A DNA stretch of 64,000 bases from Tritrichomonas musculus (GCA_039105265.1 JAPFFF010000031.1:620001-684000), one strand, 5' to 3'. Shown: positions 41,372-52,000, counted from the stretch's first letter. Notes: generated from the sequence alone by a model not told the origin. Program-made: numbers and translations.

Positions 41372-41890
41372 ATGCCTTCAGGAACAATAGATTCTGGAAA
41401 ATATATTCAATCTACTACATCAGATTCTGGTGGTAGTACTTTTGGGAAATTTATAAATAATGCATGGAATTCTGTAAAATCTGGTTTTGGGAAAGTAAGT
41501 AAATTCATTGGCGATAGTGCAGTTGGTAAAGCTGGTAAATGGGCTTGGAAAAATAAGGCACCAATATTAAATACTATAGGAGGAGCAACACAAGCTTTTG
41601 GAACAATAACAGGTAACCCAGCAGCAATAGGTATAGGTAAAGGATTGACAACAATAGCAAGTGGAATAAGAGAAGGAGAAGTAAAAGCAGCATTAGAAAA
41701 GAATATAGCAGAAAGACAACCTAATCCGTTAGGTAGTAATGTAATGTATGCAGATTTTCCTAGAATTCATTATTCAAGGAAGCCAGCTGCCTATAAAATA
41801 TATCAGAACAGAAGTCCGAGCTATGTGGACGAAGCGAAATTGAATAAAAGAAAGAGAAAGAAATCAAGAAAAACAAAGAAAACTCAATAA
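41372..41890 (+). CDS. Small basic Polinton protein (172 aa), core or membrane-active candidate
   Basis: Gly/Ser-rich start, an amphipathic Trp/Lys region (KFINNAWNSVKSGFGKVSKF), a Gly/Ala-rich hydrophobic stretch at ~60-100 (NTIGGATQAFGTITGNPAAI) and a strongly basic end (KLNKRKRKKSRKTKKTQ). This layout recalls minor virion proteins such as adenovirus pVI or core proteins, an analogy only. Preceded by a T-rich leader 10-20 bases before the ATG. Confidence 0.55.
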   Translation: MPSGTIDSGKYIQSTTSDSGGSTFGKFINNAWNSVKSGFGKVSKFIGDSAVGKAGKWAWKNKAPILNTIGGATQAFGTITGNPAAIGIGKGLTTIASGIREGEVKAALEKNIAERQPNPLGSNVMYADFPRIHYSRKPAAYKIYQNRSPSYVDEAKLNKRKRKKSRKTKKTQ

Positions 41891-41921
41891 AACTCAATAA
41901 AATGATTTTTTTATCAATTAA

Positions 41922-42455
41922 ATGTCTAAGCATTTGACAGGATCAAAAAGATTGCAGGTAATACAGAACTGGCTTAATGGTCGTGAGGACCCTGATTGGG
42001 ATGTACTTCCTACTAAAAAAGAAAACAAATATATAGTAAAAAGAAGAGAGCAACCATTAACAAAACCACCACCTGAACCATTGGTGATTGAAGAAAAAGC
42101 TGTTGGTCAGAATTCCGACCAACCTGAAGAAAAGCCAATACCCAAAAAAATACCAATAATAGAAGAACAACCAAAACAAGTATATGACCCAACAATAAAT
42201 ATTGAGATACTAAACCAATTAAAGCTATTGGGTGAAGAGTTTAAAAACGAAAAGGCAAAGAAAGAACAGAAGAAAATGATAAAAGATGTAATACAAAAAC
42301 AAATGAGAAAACCATATTATCCACAGTTTACTCAGCCACAATATATAAACGCCTTGAGCCAAGAAGTCCAAGAACCAAATGAAATAGAAGAAGACGAACC
42401 CCTCCCTCAACCTATTCGTAGAAGGCGAAATAATATTTTCTCTGATATGATTTAA
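41922..42455 (+). CDS. Polinton hypothetical protein (177 aa)
   Basis: Pro/Glu/Lys-rich and mostly disordered by composition. A short ordered start (HLTGSKRLQVIQNWLNGRED) and a helical middle (NIEILNQLKLLGEEFKNEKA) flank a proline-rich linker; it ends with a PIRRRRNN basic patch. It sits directly before the major capsid gene, where scaffold or capsid-cement proteins are often encoded. No family recognised. Confidence 0.5.
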   Translation: MSKHLTGSKRLQVIQNWLNGREDPDWDVLPTKKENKYIVKRREQPLTKPPPEPLVIEEKAVGQNSDQPEEKPIPKKIPIIEEQPKQVYDPTINIEILNQLKLLGEEFKNEKAKKEQKKMIKDVIQKQMRKPYYPQFTQPQYINALSQEVQEPNEIEEDEPLPQPIRRRRNNIFSDMI

Positions 42456-42486
42456 TTTGCTTTTATTATTTTTCTCAAAAGAAAAT

Positions 42487-44061
42487 ATGTTAAATCCAGA
42501 AATTGAACTAAGGACGTCAGCTGAAACATGTACCCAAATTGCTAGCTATTTTGATATTGTTGATAATTGTATAGCCTTGTCTGATACCAACAAGCAATAC
42601 ACAATTAGTCCTCAAACATCATATTCTCCATCGCCTCCAATACCTCAAGGCTCATATACAAGTGCAATTATATCACCTAACACAAACAATACAGCAGACA
42701 TATATAATGGATTTATTAGAGCAGATATGGAGGTAAAGATTAAAGAAATGGCAGGACAAGAAGTTAAAGCAACAATTGATGGTGAATATCAATTCAACAG
42801 AGTATGGTTTGGTTTCAAGGATGCTAGAGATGCTGTTGAGAAATATGAAATAGTAGCAAATGGTATCACTATCTATACCCAGAACTTTGGTTGCGAAGAA
42901 TCATTTCTAACTGCATGTTGCGCCAACGAAACAACAAAGAGAGCAGACGTTTATTCAAAGGCTAGGCATAAAGATATATGGAATGGTAATTCAGGCAGCA
43001 GAACAGGATTTATTGTTGATTGGGCCGAAGGATGGAAAGACAAAACATATAAAATTCACCTAAAGATTGATTTAAGAAGGTTCTTGCCATTATCAAATAT
43101 TAAATACCTTCCAGCATTCGCAGGTAAAATAGAACTCCGATTATATTTCTCGTGTGAAGGTATGGTATGCTGCCCTATGGGTCCAGGAAAAGCGTTCGAA
43201 CATAATAATGTCGTTAATTCAACTTACACATTACCAATCATCACAAATGAATTTACACCCATTAAAGAACCAATTATTATGTATACAAATTTAGCTGATA
43301 AAGTACTAACAGCAAAAGACAGAACATTTCAAGTCACTAAATATGAGATTACTGAGTGTTCATCTATTATACCATGCTTTGGTATAGAAGATAATATTTA
43401 TTCCAGTCTAGTACAAAGATATGCTGACCCAACCCATCCACTAACATTTCCTACACAAACACTTTCTGTCTATACTACTACTGCTCCATTAAAGAACCCA
43501 AATTGCAAATCCACTTGTACCATTACCCCACGTTTTGTTGATTCCATATTTTGTCTATTTCCAGAAAAGCATACCCATCACACAGTATTTAAGAATCCAC
43601 AATTTAAATCATTCCAATTAAACTGTGGAGGTTATGGTAACATTCCTGCTAAACCATTTGGCACAACTAATGAATACCCAGAGTTCCTTGAATATTGTCA
43701 GAACGCAATGAACATGAATGGAGGACAGAGTGGATTTAATAAAGAAGTTGTTGCATCATTAACCAATGACCATACATACGCACGTTCTATTGGAAATTAT
43801 CCTGATGACCGAACAAGTTTCTTTATTGCTCTCCCAACTGAAACAGATAATACATATCAACAGGGATTAACCTCTTTATCACCAATCAATTTTGAAATAA
43901 TTGTAACACAAGAAACAGGTGAAAGTACATATGCAAAAGATGTTCAAACACCACCTTTAATATGCCTCTTATTTGATTCTTCTATATCTATCTTAGTTCA
44001 ACCGAATGGCATGCCACCTTTAGTTCGCTTGGGCAATTATGATTTGACCTCAAGGGAATAA
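42487..44061 (+). CDS. Polinton major capsid protein (double jelly-roll)
   Basis: The start is the ATG at 42487 (MLNPEIELRTSAETCTQIAS), 524 residues. Features of the Polinton/virophage capsid family are visible: GFIRADMEVKIKEMAG (first barrel), YQFNRVWFGFKDARDAVEKY, WAEGWKDKTYKIHLKIDLRR and FLPLSNIKYLPAFAGKIELR, the conserved block between barrels. Two successive beta-rich halves fit a double jelly-roll. It would build the pseudo-hexameric capsomers. Preceded by a T-rich leader. Confidence 0.85.
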   Translation: MLNPEIELRTSAETCTQIASYFDIVDNCIALSDTNKQYTISPQTSYSPSPPIPQGSYTSAIISPNTNNTADIYNGFIRADMEVKIKEMAGQEVKATIDGEYQFNRVWFGFKDARDAVEKYEIVANGITIYTQNFGCEESFLTACCANETTKRADVYSKARHKDIWNGNSGSRTGFIVDWAEGWKDKTYKIHLKIDLRRFLPLSNIKYLPAFAGKIELRLYFSCEGMVCCPMGPGKAFEHNNVVNSTYTLPIITNEFTPIKEPIIMYTNLADKVLTAKDRTFQVTKYEITECSSIIPCFGIEDNIYSSLVQRYADPTHPLTFPTQTLSVYTTTAPLKNPNCKSTCTITPRFVDSIFCLFPEKHTHHTVFKNPQFKSFQLNCGGYGNIPAKPFGTTNEYPEFLEYCQNAMNMNGGQSGFNKEVVASLTNDHTYARSIGNYPDDRTSFFIALPTETDNTYQQGLTSLSPINFEIIVTQETGESTYAKDVQTPPLICLLFDSSISILVQPNGMPPLVRLGNYDLTSRE

Positions 44062-44129
44062 ACAACAAAAATAATTGCGTCTTTCTATTTTAATTTTATT
44101 TTTTTATTATCATTATACATAAATACAAA

Positions 44130-44747
44130 ATGACAGAAGAACAAGCAATCGAATTTGTTACAATAAATGAGTATCCTGATTATGAAATACTAAACCAGTA
44201 TCCATTCACTATTCGAAGAAAGGATAATAAATATGTTGTAAAAGAGACAATTAATAAAAGTAATGGATATCCAAGTGTAAATCTTAATGGAAACAAGATA
44301 GATAAGCATAGAATTATAGCCAAACAGTTCATATCAAATGACGACCCAGAACATAAAACACAAGTGGATCATATATCAAAAGATAGAACGGATTATCATT
44401 TGAGCAATCTTCGTTGGTGTTCTGCAAGTGAAAATAACAGAAATGCTTCATCAAGAAATGGTGTTAAATACGAGTTTGTTGACGATATACCAGATGATGC
44501 TATAGTTATCACGCATTATGACATGAAAAAGGAAAGAAGAGTATTTGCTGAAAAAGAATATTATTACTATTATAATGAAGAAACTGAAGAAGATATATTT
44601 TACCAAAGAATAACTGATGATGTTTATAGAATTATGTATATTAATACAGCTAAAGGAGGACGTAAATTCATTGTGACAAGAGACATAAATAATACTAAAA
44701 CCACATTCTATATCCATACCTTCAAACAACAATACGGATTAGACTAA
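44130..44747 (+). CDS. HNH endonuclease (NUMOD4-HNH type) in the Polinton
   Basis: A 205-residue protein. Residues ~10-25 (YPDYEILNQYPFTIRRK) look like a NUMOD4 lead and ~70-105 an HNH motif (QVDHISKDRTDYHLSNLRWC, then SENNRNAS). This is the homing-endonuclease type found in phages and large DNA viruses. The second half (Tyr/Glu-rich, ~110-205) is unlike the family and may be a DNA-binding domain with AP2 or NUMOD character. It may be a passenger gene or assist invasion of other copies. Confidence 0.8.
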   Translation: MTEEQAIEFVTINEYPDYEILNQYPFTIRRKDNKYVVKETINKSNGYPSVNLNGNKIDKHRIIAKQFISNDDPEHKTQVDHISKDRTDYHLSNLRWCSASENNRNASSRNGVKYEFVDDIPDDAIVITHYDMKKERRVFAEKEYYYYYNEETEEDIFYQRITDDVYRIMYINTAKGGRKFIVTRDINNTKTTFYIHTFKQQYGLD

Positions 44748-44783
44748 AAAAATTTTATTTATATTTTTTTATTTCCATACAAA

Positions 44784-45233
44784 ATGCAAGACCAATATAA
44801 AGTATATGATTACATCAATAATGTTATTTCCCTCGCTGATAACCCAGAAGATTTTAAGGAAAGTAATTTTGCCATCCTTTGTGATCGATATCCAATTCAA
44901 CTTTCAAAAAATAAATATTTAGCAAAAGTCATCTACATATCAATTAAAGCGGACAAGAATGTATGGAGAGTATATCCGGACAAAATTAAGGAATATGATA
45001 TAGAACACATAGTATTGAATACTAACTCAAGAAGGAAAATTAATTATAAAATGCAAGAATTCTTTGTTAATGGTTCAAATAAGGAACAAGAATATGGAGA
45101 ATACAGTTATTACAATTACTCGATAGAATTAGCATCCAAAAAGACTAAAACAATGATAGAGGAATTACGTAAGAAATATGAATTAAATACACCTGAACTA
45201 TTTGTCGGTCTCCATCAACCATTAGTTCTGTAA
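44784..45233 (+). CDS. Polinton hypothetical protein (149 aa)
   Basis: A mixed alpha/beta soluble protein (MQDQYKVYDYINNVISLADN, then KNKYLAKVIYISIKADKNVW). No motif is recognised. It is led by a T tract and followed by a small hairpin, AGTCG-GAATCT-CGACT, right at the stop. It belongs to the rightward gene block after the capsid gene. Confidence 0.5.
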   Translation: MQDQYKVYDYINNVISLADNPEDFKESNFAILCDRYPIQLSKNKYLAKVIYISIKADKNVWRVYPDKIKEYDIEHIVLNTNSRRKINYKMQEFFVNGSNKEQEYGEYSYYNYSIELASKKTKTMIEELRKKYELNTPELFVGLHQPLVL

Positions 45234-45271
45234 GTCGGAATCTCGACTGACCAATTTTTTTTGAAAAAGAA

Positions 45272-45700
45272 ATGAATAAGTATCGAAATCCCAATTCAAC
45301 AACAGTTGGAGCAGAAGGTGCAATGTTTAATGAAGGAACTAAGACTGAGAAGACAATAGAGTTTAATCACTTTGGCATATTTTCTAATGACAATACTTAC
45401 GCAGTTACGTTTAACCCAAGAATTAATAGACCACCAACAAAGTATATGGAAAACAAACCAGTCAAACCACCAAAGAGTAATCAACATAAAACAAAACCAT
45501 TACACGAACCACCTGTTAGTATTACAGATGGAGGGTATTATTTAAAGAAAGATAAAGCACCTAAAGCTCCTATTCTTCCTCCATACTTAAAGAAGCCGGA
45601 GAAATTAGGAGAAATACAAGGTAGAGCAGATGAAAGAAATAAAGGAAGGATTGGATACTATAAACCAATTAATGTTAAGCAAGCTAATATTCATTACTGA
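45272..45700 (+). CDS. Polinton hypothetical protein (142 aa)
   Basis: Rich in Pro and Lys in the second half (KPVKPPKSNQHKTKPLHEPP), with a short beta-like block first (TIEFNHFGIFSNDNTYAVTF). Probably a linker or minor virion protein. No known family. T-rich leader before the ATG. Confidence 0.5.
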   Translation: MNKYRNPNSTTVGAEGAMFNEGTKTEKTIEFNHFGIFSNDNTYAVTFNPRINRPPTKYMENKPVKPPKSNQHKTKPLHEPPVSITDGGYYLKKDKAPKAPILPPYLKKPEKLGEIQGRADERNKGRIGYYKPINVKQANIHY

Positions 45701-45731
45701 TTGATTATCAACTTTTTTTCGAAAGTAAATT

Positions 45732-46259
45732 ATGATAAAGAAGAGAACTCAAGCGAATGGTGTGCAGGCGAATGTTTCATTAGAACCTCAAGCAGCAGCA
45801 CAGTCAACATCTAATATAAATAATAATATTATTATAAACAAGAGGGATGATGGAAAAGAAGAAATTGTTATCACTCGTAATGTTGAATTAGAAGAGAATC
45901 AAGAAGAAGAAACAAAGGATGTTAAGTACGTGATACTTGAAACGTATGCAAAAATATTGTTAGACCAAGACAAAGCATTATTATCCAACTTAATATCAAA
46001 AAACTGTATAATTGTTCCTGTTACTGCCTTATCTAATATAATTAAAACAATTATTAAGGCGGAGATGGTAGAAATAAGTCTTGATGAGGATGTAGGTTGT
46101 TGCGCAGGGAAAGCTAATCCAATTCGTAAGATAGATTCCATTAAGATAGTAAATGATAATGGAGAAGTATGTACTGATTTCAAACAAGTATATAACAAAG
46201 AATATAATGAACTAGTTAACAAATATCATCTTTGTCTCAAATACGCAGTTAATATGTAA
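45732..46259 (+). CDS. Polinton hypothetical protein (175 aa)
   Basis: A disordered Ala/Gln/Asn start, an acidic linker (ELEENQEEETKD) and a folded C-terminal part from ~65 (VKYVILETYAKILLDQDKAL, then GCCAGKANPIRKIDSIKIVN). The GCCAG loop with a Cys pair could bind metal or form a turn, but no family is recognised. Confidence 0.5.
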   Translation: MIKKRTQANGVQANVSLEPQAAAQSTSNINNNIIINKRDDGKEEIVITRNVELEENQEEETKDVKYVILETYAKILLDQDKALLSNLISKNCIIVPVTALSNIIKTIIKAEMVEISLDEDVGCCAGKANPIRKIDSIKIVNDNGEVCTDFKQVYNKEYNELVNKYHLCLKYAVNM

Positions 46260-46288
46260 TTATTATTTGTTTTTTTATTTTTATCAAA

Positions 46289-46543
46289 ATGACGAGTAAA
46301 ATAGACCTAAACCAATTCAAGAAAACAGAAGTAATAAAGAAATTGTCCAAATCGAAGTCAAGTGAGAATCTGACGTCAATGGATACCCCAAAAAGAGGCA
46401 GGAAGAGTAAATATAATACACCTGAAGAAAGACTTGAAGCCAGACGACAACAGCAAAAAGAATATAGACAAAGAAAGAAACAAGAGTTAGAGGAATTGAA
46501 GAAAATTGCTGAAATGGTTACTGCTGAGAAGAAAGAAGCATGA
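46289..46543 (+). CDS. Small basic helical (bZIP-like) protein in the Polinton
   Basis: An 84-residue protein. A Lys/Ser start leads to PKRGRKSKYNTPEERLEARR and then QQQKEYRQRKKQELEELKKI, which has the spacing of a basic region plus a short leucine zipper. It may bind DNA as a dimer and regulate element genes; function is inferred from composition. The PKRGRKSKY part also resembles an AT-hook. Confidence 0.55.
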   Translation: MTSKIDLNQFKKTEVIKKLSKSKSSENLTSMDTPKRGRKSKYNTPEERLEARRQQQKEYRQRKKQELEELKKIAEMVTAEKKEA

Positions 46544-46578
46544 AAACAAAAAACCTTCATCTTATTTTTGTCTTTCTA

Positions 46579-46660
46579 GTGTTCCAGGATAATGTTCCAT
46601 GTTCCAGGATAAATCAGTTCCTAAAAAATGGAAGGGACAGATGACAGATGACAGAAATGA
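46579..46660 (+). repeat. Left copy of an iteron-bearing inverted repeat around the primase/helicase gene
   Basis: This ~82-base block contains GTTCCAGGATAATGTTCCAT and a doubled ACAGATG motif. It is the inverted counterpart of 48965-49053, sharing AAATCA-TTCCTAAAAAATGGA and GGACAGATGACAGATGACAG. It lies between the bZIP-like gene and the 3' end of the primase/helicase gene. Confidence 0.85.
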
Positions 46661-46685
46661 GAGACAAAAATATAACAAATCTTTT

Positions 46686-48917
46686 TTATAACATTTCTTC
46701 AAACTCTATTATACTTTCATCCGGCGTTTGATGATAGATGCCTTTGCACTCTTGTTTTAATATATAATACCAAGTAAGATTACCATTTATTCTTTTTCTC
46801 TTGTGTTCACACTTATCTTTCAACTGTAACTGAAATGTCCTTTTCTTCATCTCTGCTGGTTTGCACATTAATGCTTCATCACAATTCATTCCCTCTACAA
46901 GAGCATTATAATATTCACATATCCATATATCGAGAGGAGATTTACTTGCGTCAATTAAATCTTGTTTTGCATCAGTCATAGGTATTTCTCTTACCTGGAA
47001 ATCAGATAAATCTCTTTCCATGAAGAATGTAAGAAGATTGTTATAAAAGTCTTCATCAAAGGATGAACATAATTGTTGGAAATATTTGTAATCTCCTTTA
47101 TGCTTACCATTACAAGCAAGAACAACATACCTTCTATCCCCATTCTCTATCTTTACTGGAAAACTGTTATTACTGACAAAGATGAAATTGGATACATTTT
47201 CTGCATCACGTCTTGGTACTAACTTCTCGTTTATACGTATGCTGTTATCAGAGATAATAGACTTAAGGGCATTGAAGTTTGCTAATCTGTCTTCTCCACA
47301 ATTCTTTAGTTCATTCAACACAATAAGTATTTTGCCTTCTACAATACTGTTGAACTGTCCAGTAAGTTCACTTATGTCTGTTATATTTTTAGCTGAATAT
47401 CCACTCAACATCTCACTTAAAACATCTGTAAATCGATTCTTACCGATTCCTTGTAAGCCTTTTAGTACAAGAGCCACTTCTGTTTTTACTCCTGGATTTT
47501 GTACGATGAATGCTATCCAGTTTAATATATAGTCATAGATATGTTTCTCATGGTCGCATATCACTTCAAGGATTAAATCAAGAAACATCTTAATTTTGTT
47601 TATATCTACCTTTTCTTGCACCTTATACTTGTAACCATGGAAGAGTGATAGTGTATTCTTGTCTTTGCTGTTAAATTTTACACCAAGTCTTGTGAATTTA
47701 GAAAGATTATTCATCAATAATGTATGAGCATTTACCTTCTCGTCTATCGCTATTCTCTTTAACGTCTTCACAATGTAAGCATCAGTTACAAACTTCAAAT
47801 AGAACGTTTCACTGATTGAGTTATAGGTCTTAAGAACATAAGTATCATTACCATCATCTATAAACCTTAATACTCTTGATAAGTCTTCAACTAGATCTTT
47901 GTTTGTAATATATCTATGTTGTTCTGCCTTCTGTCTAATATCATTTATAGTAAACGAGTCGTTTAAGTCTATATCCTTTATGATAATCTCGTTTTGACTA
48001 ACCACTGGAGATATAACTTGTATGTAATATTCATTATTCCAGCAACGAAGAATCTTTTCCAACACATGTGCTGAAGTACAAGACCTGGCATATCTTCTTC
48101 TAGCTCTGTCGAAATTGTTAGCTGCAGCATCAGTAAGTTTACAGTAATTTTGAACATGAGAGTAAGCTTCATCTATTAGATTTGTTGGAAGTGCATTTAA
48201 CGCTTGAAATAATGTGAATAATGTAACCTCATCCTCTATTCTTCTTCCACCAGCATCATTATGTACTTCTATTCCTGTCAATCCTTCAATCAAATTTAAT
48301 GCGTACTGCTCTGATATTGTTTCTCCATCATGATCAAACATTATCTTTTCTATCTCGGGGCTCTGTTTAATCTTTATACTGATGTCTAGGTCATGTAAGA
48401 TATCTGAAAGTGACCTTCTTATTTTTGAATCTAATGAACCTTGTAAAAACTTATACGTTGTAATAGGCGTTTTAGCGTTCTTTCTGACTTTACTTCCTGG
48501 CAATACTACAAGTGATCTGCTGTTAACATCTACCGAGGAAAATATATCTACATCATACTCAGGACTAGTATAACATTTTACCATTCGGTTCGATTCAACA
48601 TAATACTCTTCTGTATTACAATAAATATGCAATCCACCACTTGCTGTCTGTACAACTATATCTTCGTCACTTAATTTACTCATCAATGTTTTACGTATTG
48701 CTTCTTTCTCTTCTTGTTTTAGCTCTTTGTTGATATCTAAGTCTACTATGGAGAGGTTCAAACACTTATTATTAAGAAGAGCTTTACCTGTGACTGCTGT
48801 ACCACTTCCTCCATCATGCTTTAGATAATTGTAGAGATTTACTGTGTTGTTCTCTATCCTTTGCTTTAATGTGTATTCATTTAATTCCCAAGAGACTGTC
48901 AAGTTTGTTTCTGTCAT
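46686..48917 (-). CDS. Polinton primase / SF3 helicase
   Basis: A 743-residue replication protein. The first ~170 residues look like an archaeo-eukaryotic primase-polymerase: LSIVDLDIN (catalytic Asp pair), GGLHIYCN and SRSLVVLPGSKV. A linker (~200-430) leads to an SF3 helicase: Walker A LKGLQGIGKNRF (~485), Walker B ILIVLNELKN (~530) and NFIFVSNNSFPV (motif C, ~575). A C-terminal winged-helix-like tail follows. It would prime and unwind element DNA for PolB. It faces left with PolB. Both sides carry inverted iteron blocks. Confidence 0.88.
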   Translation of the reverse strand: MTETNLTVSWELNEYTLKQRIENNTVNLYNYLKHDGGSGTAVTGKALLNNKCLNLSIVDLDINKELKQEEKEAIRKTLMSKLSDEDIVVQTASGGLHIYCNTEEYYVESNRMVKCYTSPEYDVDIFSSVDVNSRSLVVLPGSKVRKNAKTPITTYKFLQGSLDSKIRRSLSDILHDLDISIKIKQSPEIEKIMFDHDGETISEQYALNLIEGLTGIEVHNDAGGRRIEDEVTLFTLFQALNALPTNLIDEAYSHVQNYCKLTDAAANNFDRARRRYARSCTSAHVLEKILRCWNNEYYIQVISPVVSQNEIIIKDIDLNDSFTINDIRQKAEQHRYITNKDLVEDLSRVLRFIDDGNDTYVLKTYNSISETFYLKFVTDAYIVKTLKRIAIDEKVNAHTLLMNNLSKFTRLGVKFNSKDKNTLSLFHGYKYKVQEKVDINKIKMFLDLILEVICDHEKHIYDYILNWIAFIVQNPGVKTEVALVLKGLQGIGKNRFTDVLSEMLSGYSAKNITDISELTGQFNSIVEGKILIVLNELKNCGEDRLANFNALKSIISDNSIRINEKLVPRRDAENVSNFIFVSNNSFPVKIENGDRRYVVLACNGKHKGDYKYFQQLCSSFDEDFYNNLLTFFMERDLSDFQVREIPMTDAKQDLIDASKSPLDIWICEYYNALVEGMNCDEALMCKPAEMKKRTFQLQLKDKCEHKRKRINGNLTWYYILKQECKGIYHQTPDESIIEFEEML

Positions 48918-48964
48918 ATTTGTTTATGTGTATTACAGGAAAAAAATTAATAAAAAAAATAAAA

Positions 48965-49053
48965 TGAAATCTGTCATCTGTCATCTGTCCGCTCCATTTT
49001 TTAGGAAGTGATTTATCATGGAACATGGAACATTATCATGGAACATGGAACAC
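48965..49053 (-). repeat. Right copy of the iteron-bearing inverted repeat
   Basis: It holds four TGTTCCATG-type units read on the minus strand and a triple ACAGATG-type run, inverted relative to 46579-46660. It separates the start of the primase/helicase gene from the 3' end of PolB. Each block borders the motif ACAAAAATATAACAA, which lies at the 3' end of both leftward genes. Confidence 0.85.
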
Positions 49054-49073
49054 AAAAATATAACAAGGATTTT

Positions 49074-52000
49074 TTAGAACTTTATTTTTCGTTCAAAAAC
49101 CGGAATATTAATTTGTTGGTAAGAAGATGATTTCCTAAAACAGTTAGCACCATCTAATAAATTAAATGTAATCTCTTCTCCTTTATACATCCTTTCATAT
49201 AACTCCTCTACTGTAATACCCATTCGTTTACACTTGTTTAATATACATTGTCTGGGCAAGCCTTTTAATCTAATGTGATAGCCTTCATTACCTTTTTCAT
49301 CAACGAGGATATCAAGATAAGATTTCTTTCCTAATGCTATTAATTTTCTGGAATGAACTGACCCAATAGCACCTTCAAATGAATCGAAATCACAATGAAA
49401 CTGTGTCATCTTTTTACCAATCAACTCCTTCCCATATTTTTTCTTGAACACCTCAGCTATCCTTGGTACATCAATTTCTCTAACGTGGACTGAATCAGTA
49501 TCAGTATAGTAGATGTCTATTCCATTTTGTTCTGCAGTACTCATTACCCTATTCATGAGATGTTTGCTCCATGACAAGACACTAGCACCAAAATGAGGTA
49601 AATTAAAATGACTGTTTATTGGTTTCACTTTCTTAACATATACATTATCAATTGACTTGTTCTCTATTACCTCTGTTATGTAATTATAGTTCTTCCATAT
49701 ATATTTAATGGCTTTATCTTTTGGTATGCATTTAGTTTCCGTTGTTGTTGCCTTTAGGATTGATTTGCCATAAATGGAATTAAGAAGTAGTTTAATAGTT
49801 TGTTGCAATGGATTGTTAGCATCTTGGTATCTCCTTCTTAGATTGAACAATTTCTCTATAAATATATTGATCTTGTTGTTAAATCCTTTGTCAAAGTAAT
49901 ATCCTCTAATAAACTCATAATCGAAATCATAAAACTCCATCAAGTCCATAAAAGCTCTCTTGTCTATGTAATAATTGTTGATAGGATTGTTGTTAAATAT
50001 TTTTGACCCTTGATCGTTCCTACTAAATATTTGACCAAATTTATATGGTTTATCAGCCTTGCACTTGATCTTCTTGATATTGATTTCAATGAAGAACTGA
50101 TCAAAATCTAATAATTCTTTCGTGCTCACACCATATGGGATTACTTCAGGTATTCCTTTAGGTACACCAGACATAATACTCATTGCACTAGGATATAAAC
50201 TGACTGCATCAAAATCTTGTATCCTTTCCTCTATATATTGCTTTTCATTATTAGCTGTCATTGTTCTACCTCCACTAACGCATCTCTGAATGAAGTTTTG
50301 TGGTTTACCACTAAGTTGATAACACCCATCAAAGCAACCAAATTTATATGCATAATAGTAACCAATAGAGCTAATGGAGATAAAGTTATGAACATCAAGC
50401 ATCTTTGTCTTCGTTTGCTTAAATACTTCTACCAGATCTCTATTAAATTTCTCTACTCCCTTCATTAATACTATACAATCCAGTTTGCAATAATAGATAG
50501 CATACTTCATAATATCAATAGCTCCTCCAACATATGCACCACAAGCTTTTGCATTATCTATTAATTGCTTCCAGTCTTGTTTTATCTGTGTCAATGGTTT
50601 CTTGTCTTGGTTCTCTAAGTAATACTGTAGTTGAAATTCAAGCGCAGAGACAGTTTTCCTATTTATGTTCCTTTCAGTATATATTTTGTATGCCATTACC
50701 TCTTTATGAACCGGTAACTGAAACATCTTACCAAATGAAGCTAATGCAGCAGGAATGATAGAGTAGCTATTGCGGAAAGTTAATCTCTTGTCTATTACTG
50801 TAATATTTTTAGATTGTTTTGTTGTAATCTTTTTATACTTTGTTATGACTATTTGCAGAATCGTTCCACTTCTCTCTGTTATTTGTACATCCCATCCAGG
50901 AGTATTTATAAAGAAACAAGCATCATATTTAAGGTTATGGAAGTAAATGAGAGAATTGTTCTCCAATGACTTTAGTAATCTGTCAGCGATATTGGTTCCA
51001 TCAAATATCATTTTATGTATCAACTCTTTGGTCCTGTACACAGTAATATTTAGGTAAGGCATATGGGGTGATACAGTGGTATTGGTTTCAAAATCAGAAT
51101 AATAAATCCTACTCCACTCTCTCTCCTTTTTCGTCTCTGATGAATCTATTAGTTTACAGCACAATTCAGGATCATATTCAAGGTCTGTATAATCCGCTAA
51201 GTGAGAGTTGTATTCATTTGTTGCTAAGATATTCATTTCACAGTTCTTTATCTCCCTGAACTTTCCTTCTTTAAATAGCTTGCGAAATATTGCCATAGGT
51301 TTAACACCATTTAGGGGTTTATATATCATGTAATGGTTCTTGTACAGTAATAAGTCAACAATTCGGTCAAACTCTTTGGCCCATGGTCTCTTTCTTGTAT
51401 CTATTTTTATTTGTAGTTGGCTTCTTTCATCATATTTCTCATCAATCCTTCTTACAACAAAATGGCATTTAAACTGCTTGGCTATATCGTATATCAAGTT
51501 ATTGGGGATTAACCTAGTCTTGACCATAAAGCGTAAATAATTAATTTCCTCATCAGAGAATACTCCAGACTGAATGCAAGCATATACCAAACAATTGTCT
51601 TTATAGTTCTTCTTATCAACTGTCTTGAATATTTGGTACTGTGATAAGTCTAAATCAGAAAGATTAATATAAGGAAAGAATCCACCTTCAGGATTATCGC
51701 GATAATCTTCGTCGACTTCAACTTCTTCTTCATACAACTTACCTTTATTATCTTCTTTATTAATAGTGAATGATGTTTGCTTGCCTCTCTTTCTATTTTT
51801 AATGAAGAGCAACTGGTATTTTGCAGGTATAAATACATTACCAACCCAAGGATTATTGTCTGAACAGTCATCATTCAAGTCTATTGTCCCTGATATATGT
51901 CCTATAGTTGAATCTAATCTTCGTGCCTTGGAAAGTGTAAACCATTTGTATTCCTCACCACCTAATGATTCGCTTTTTACTACTATATTCTTCTTATTCT

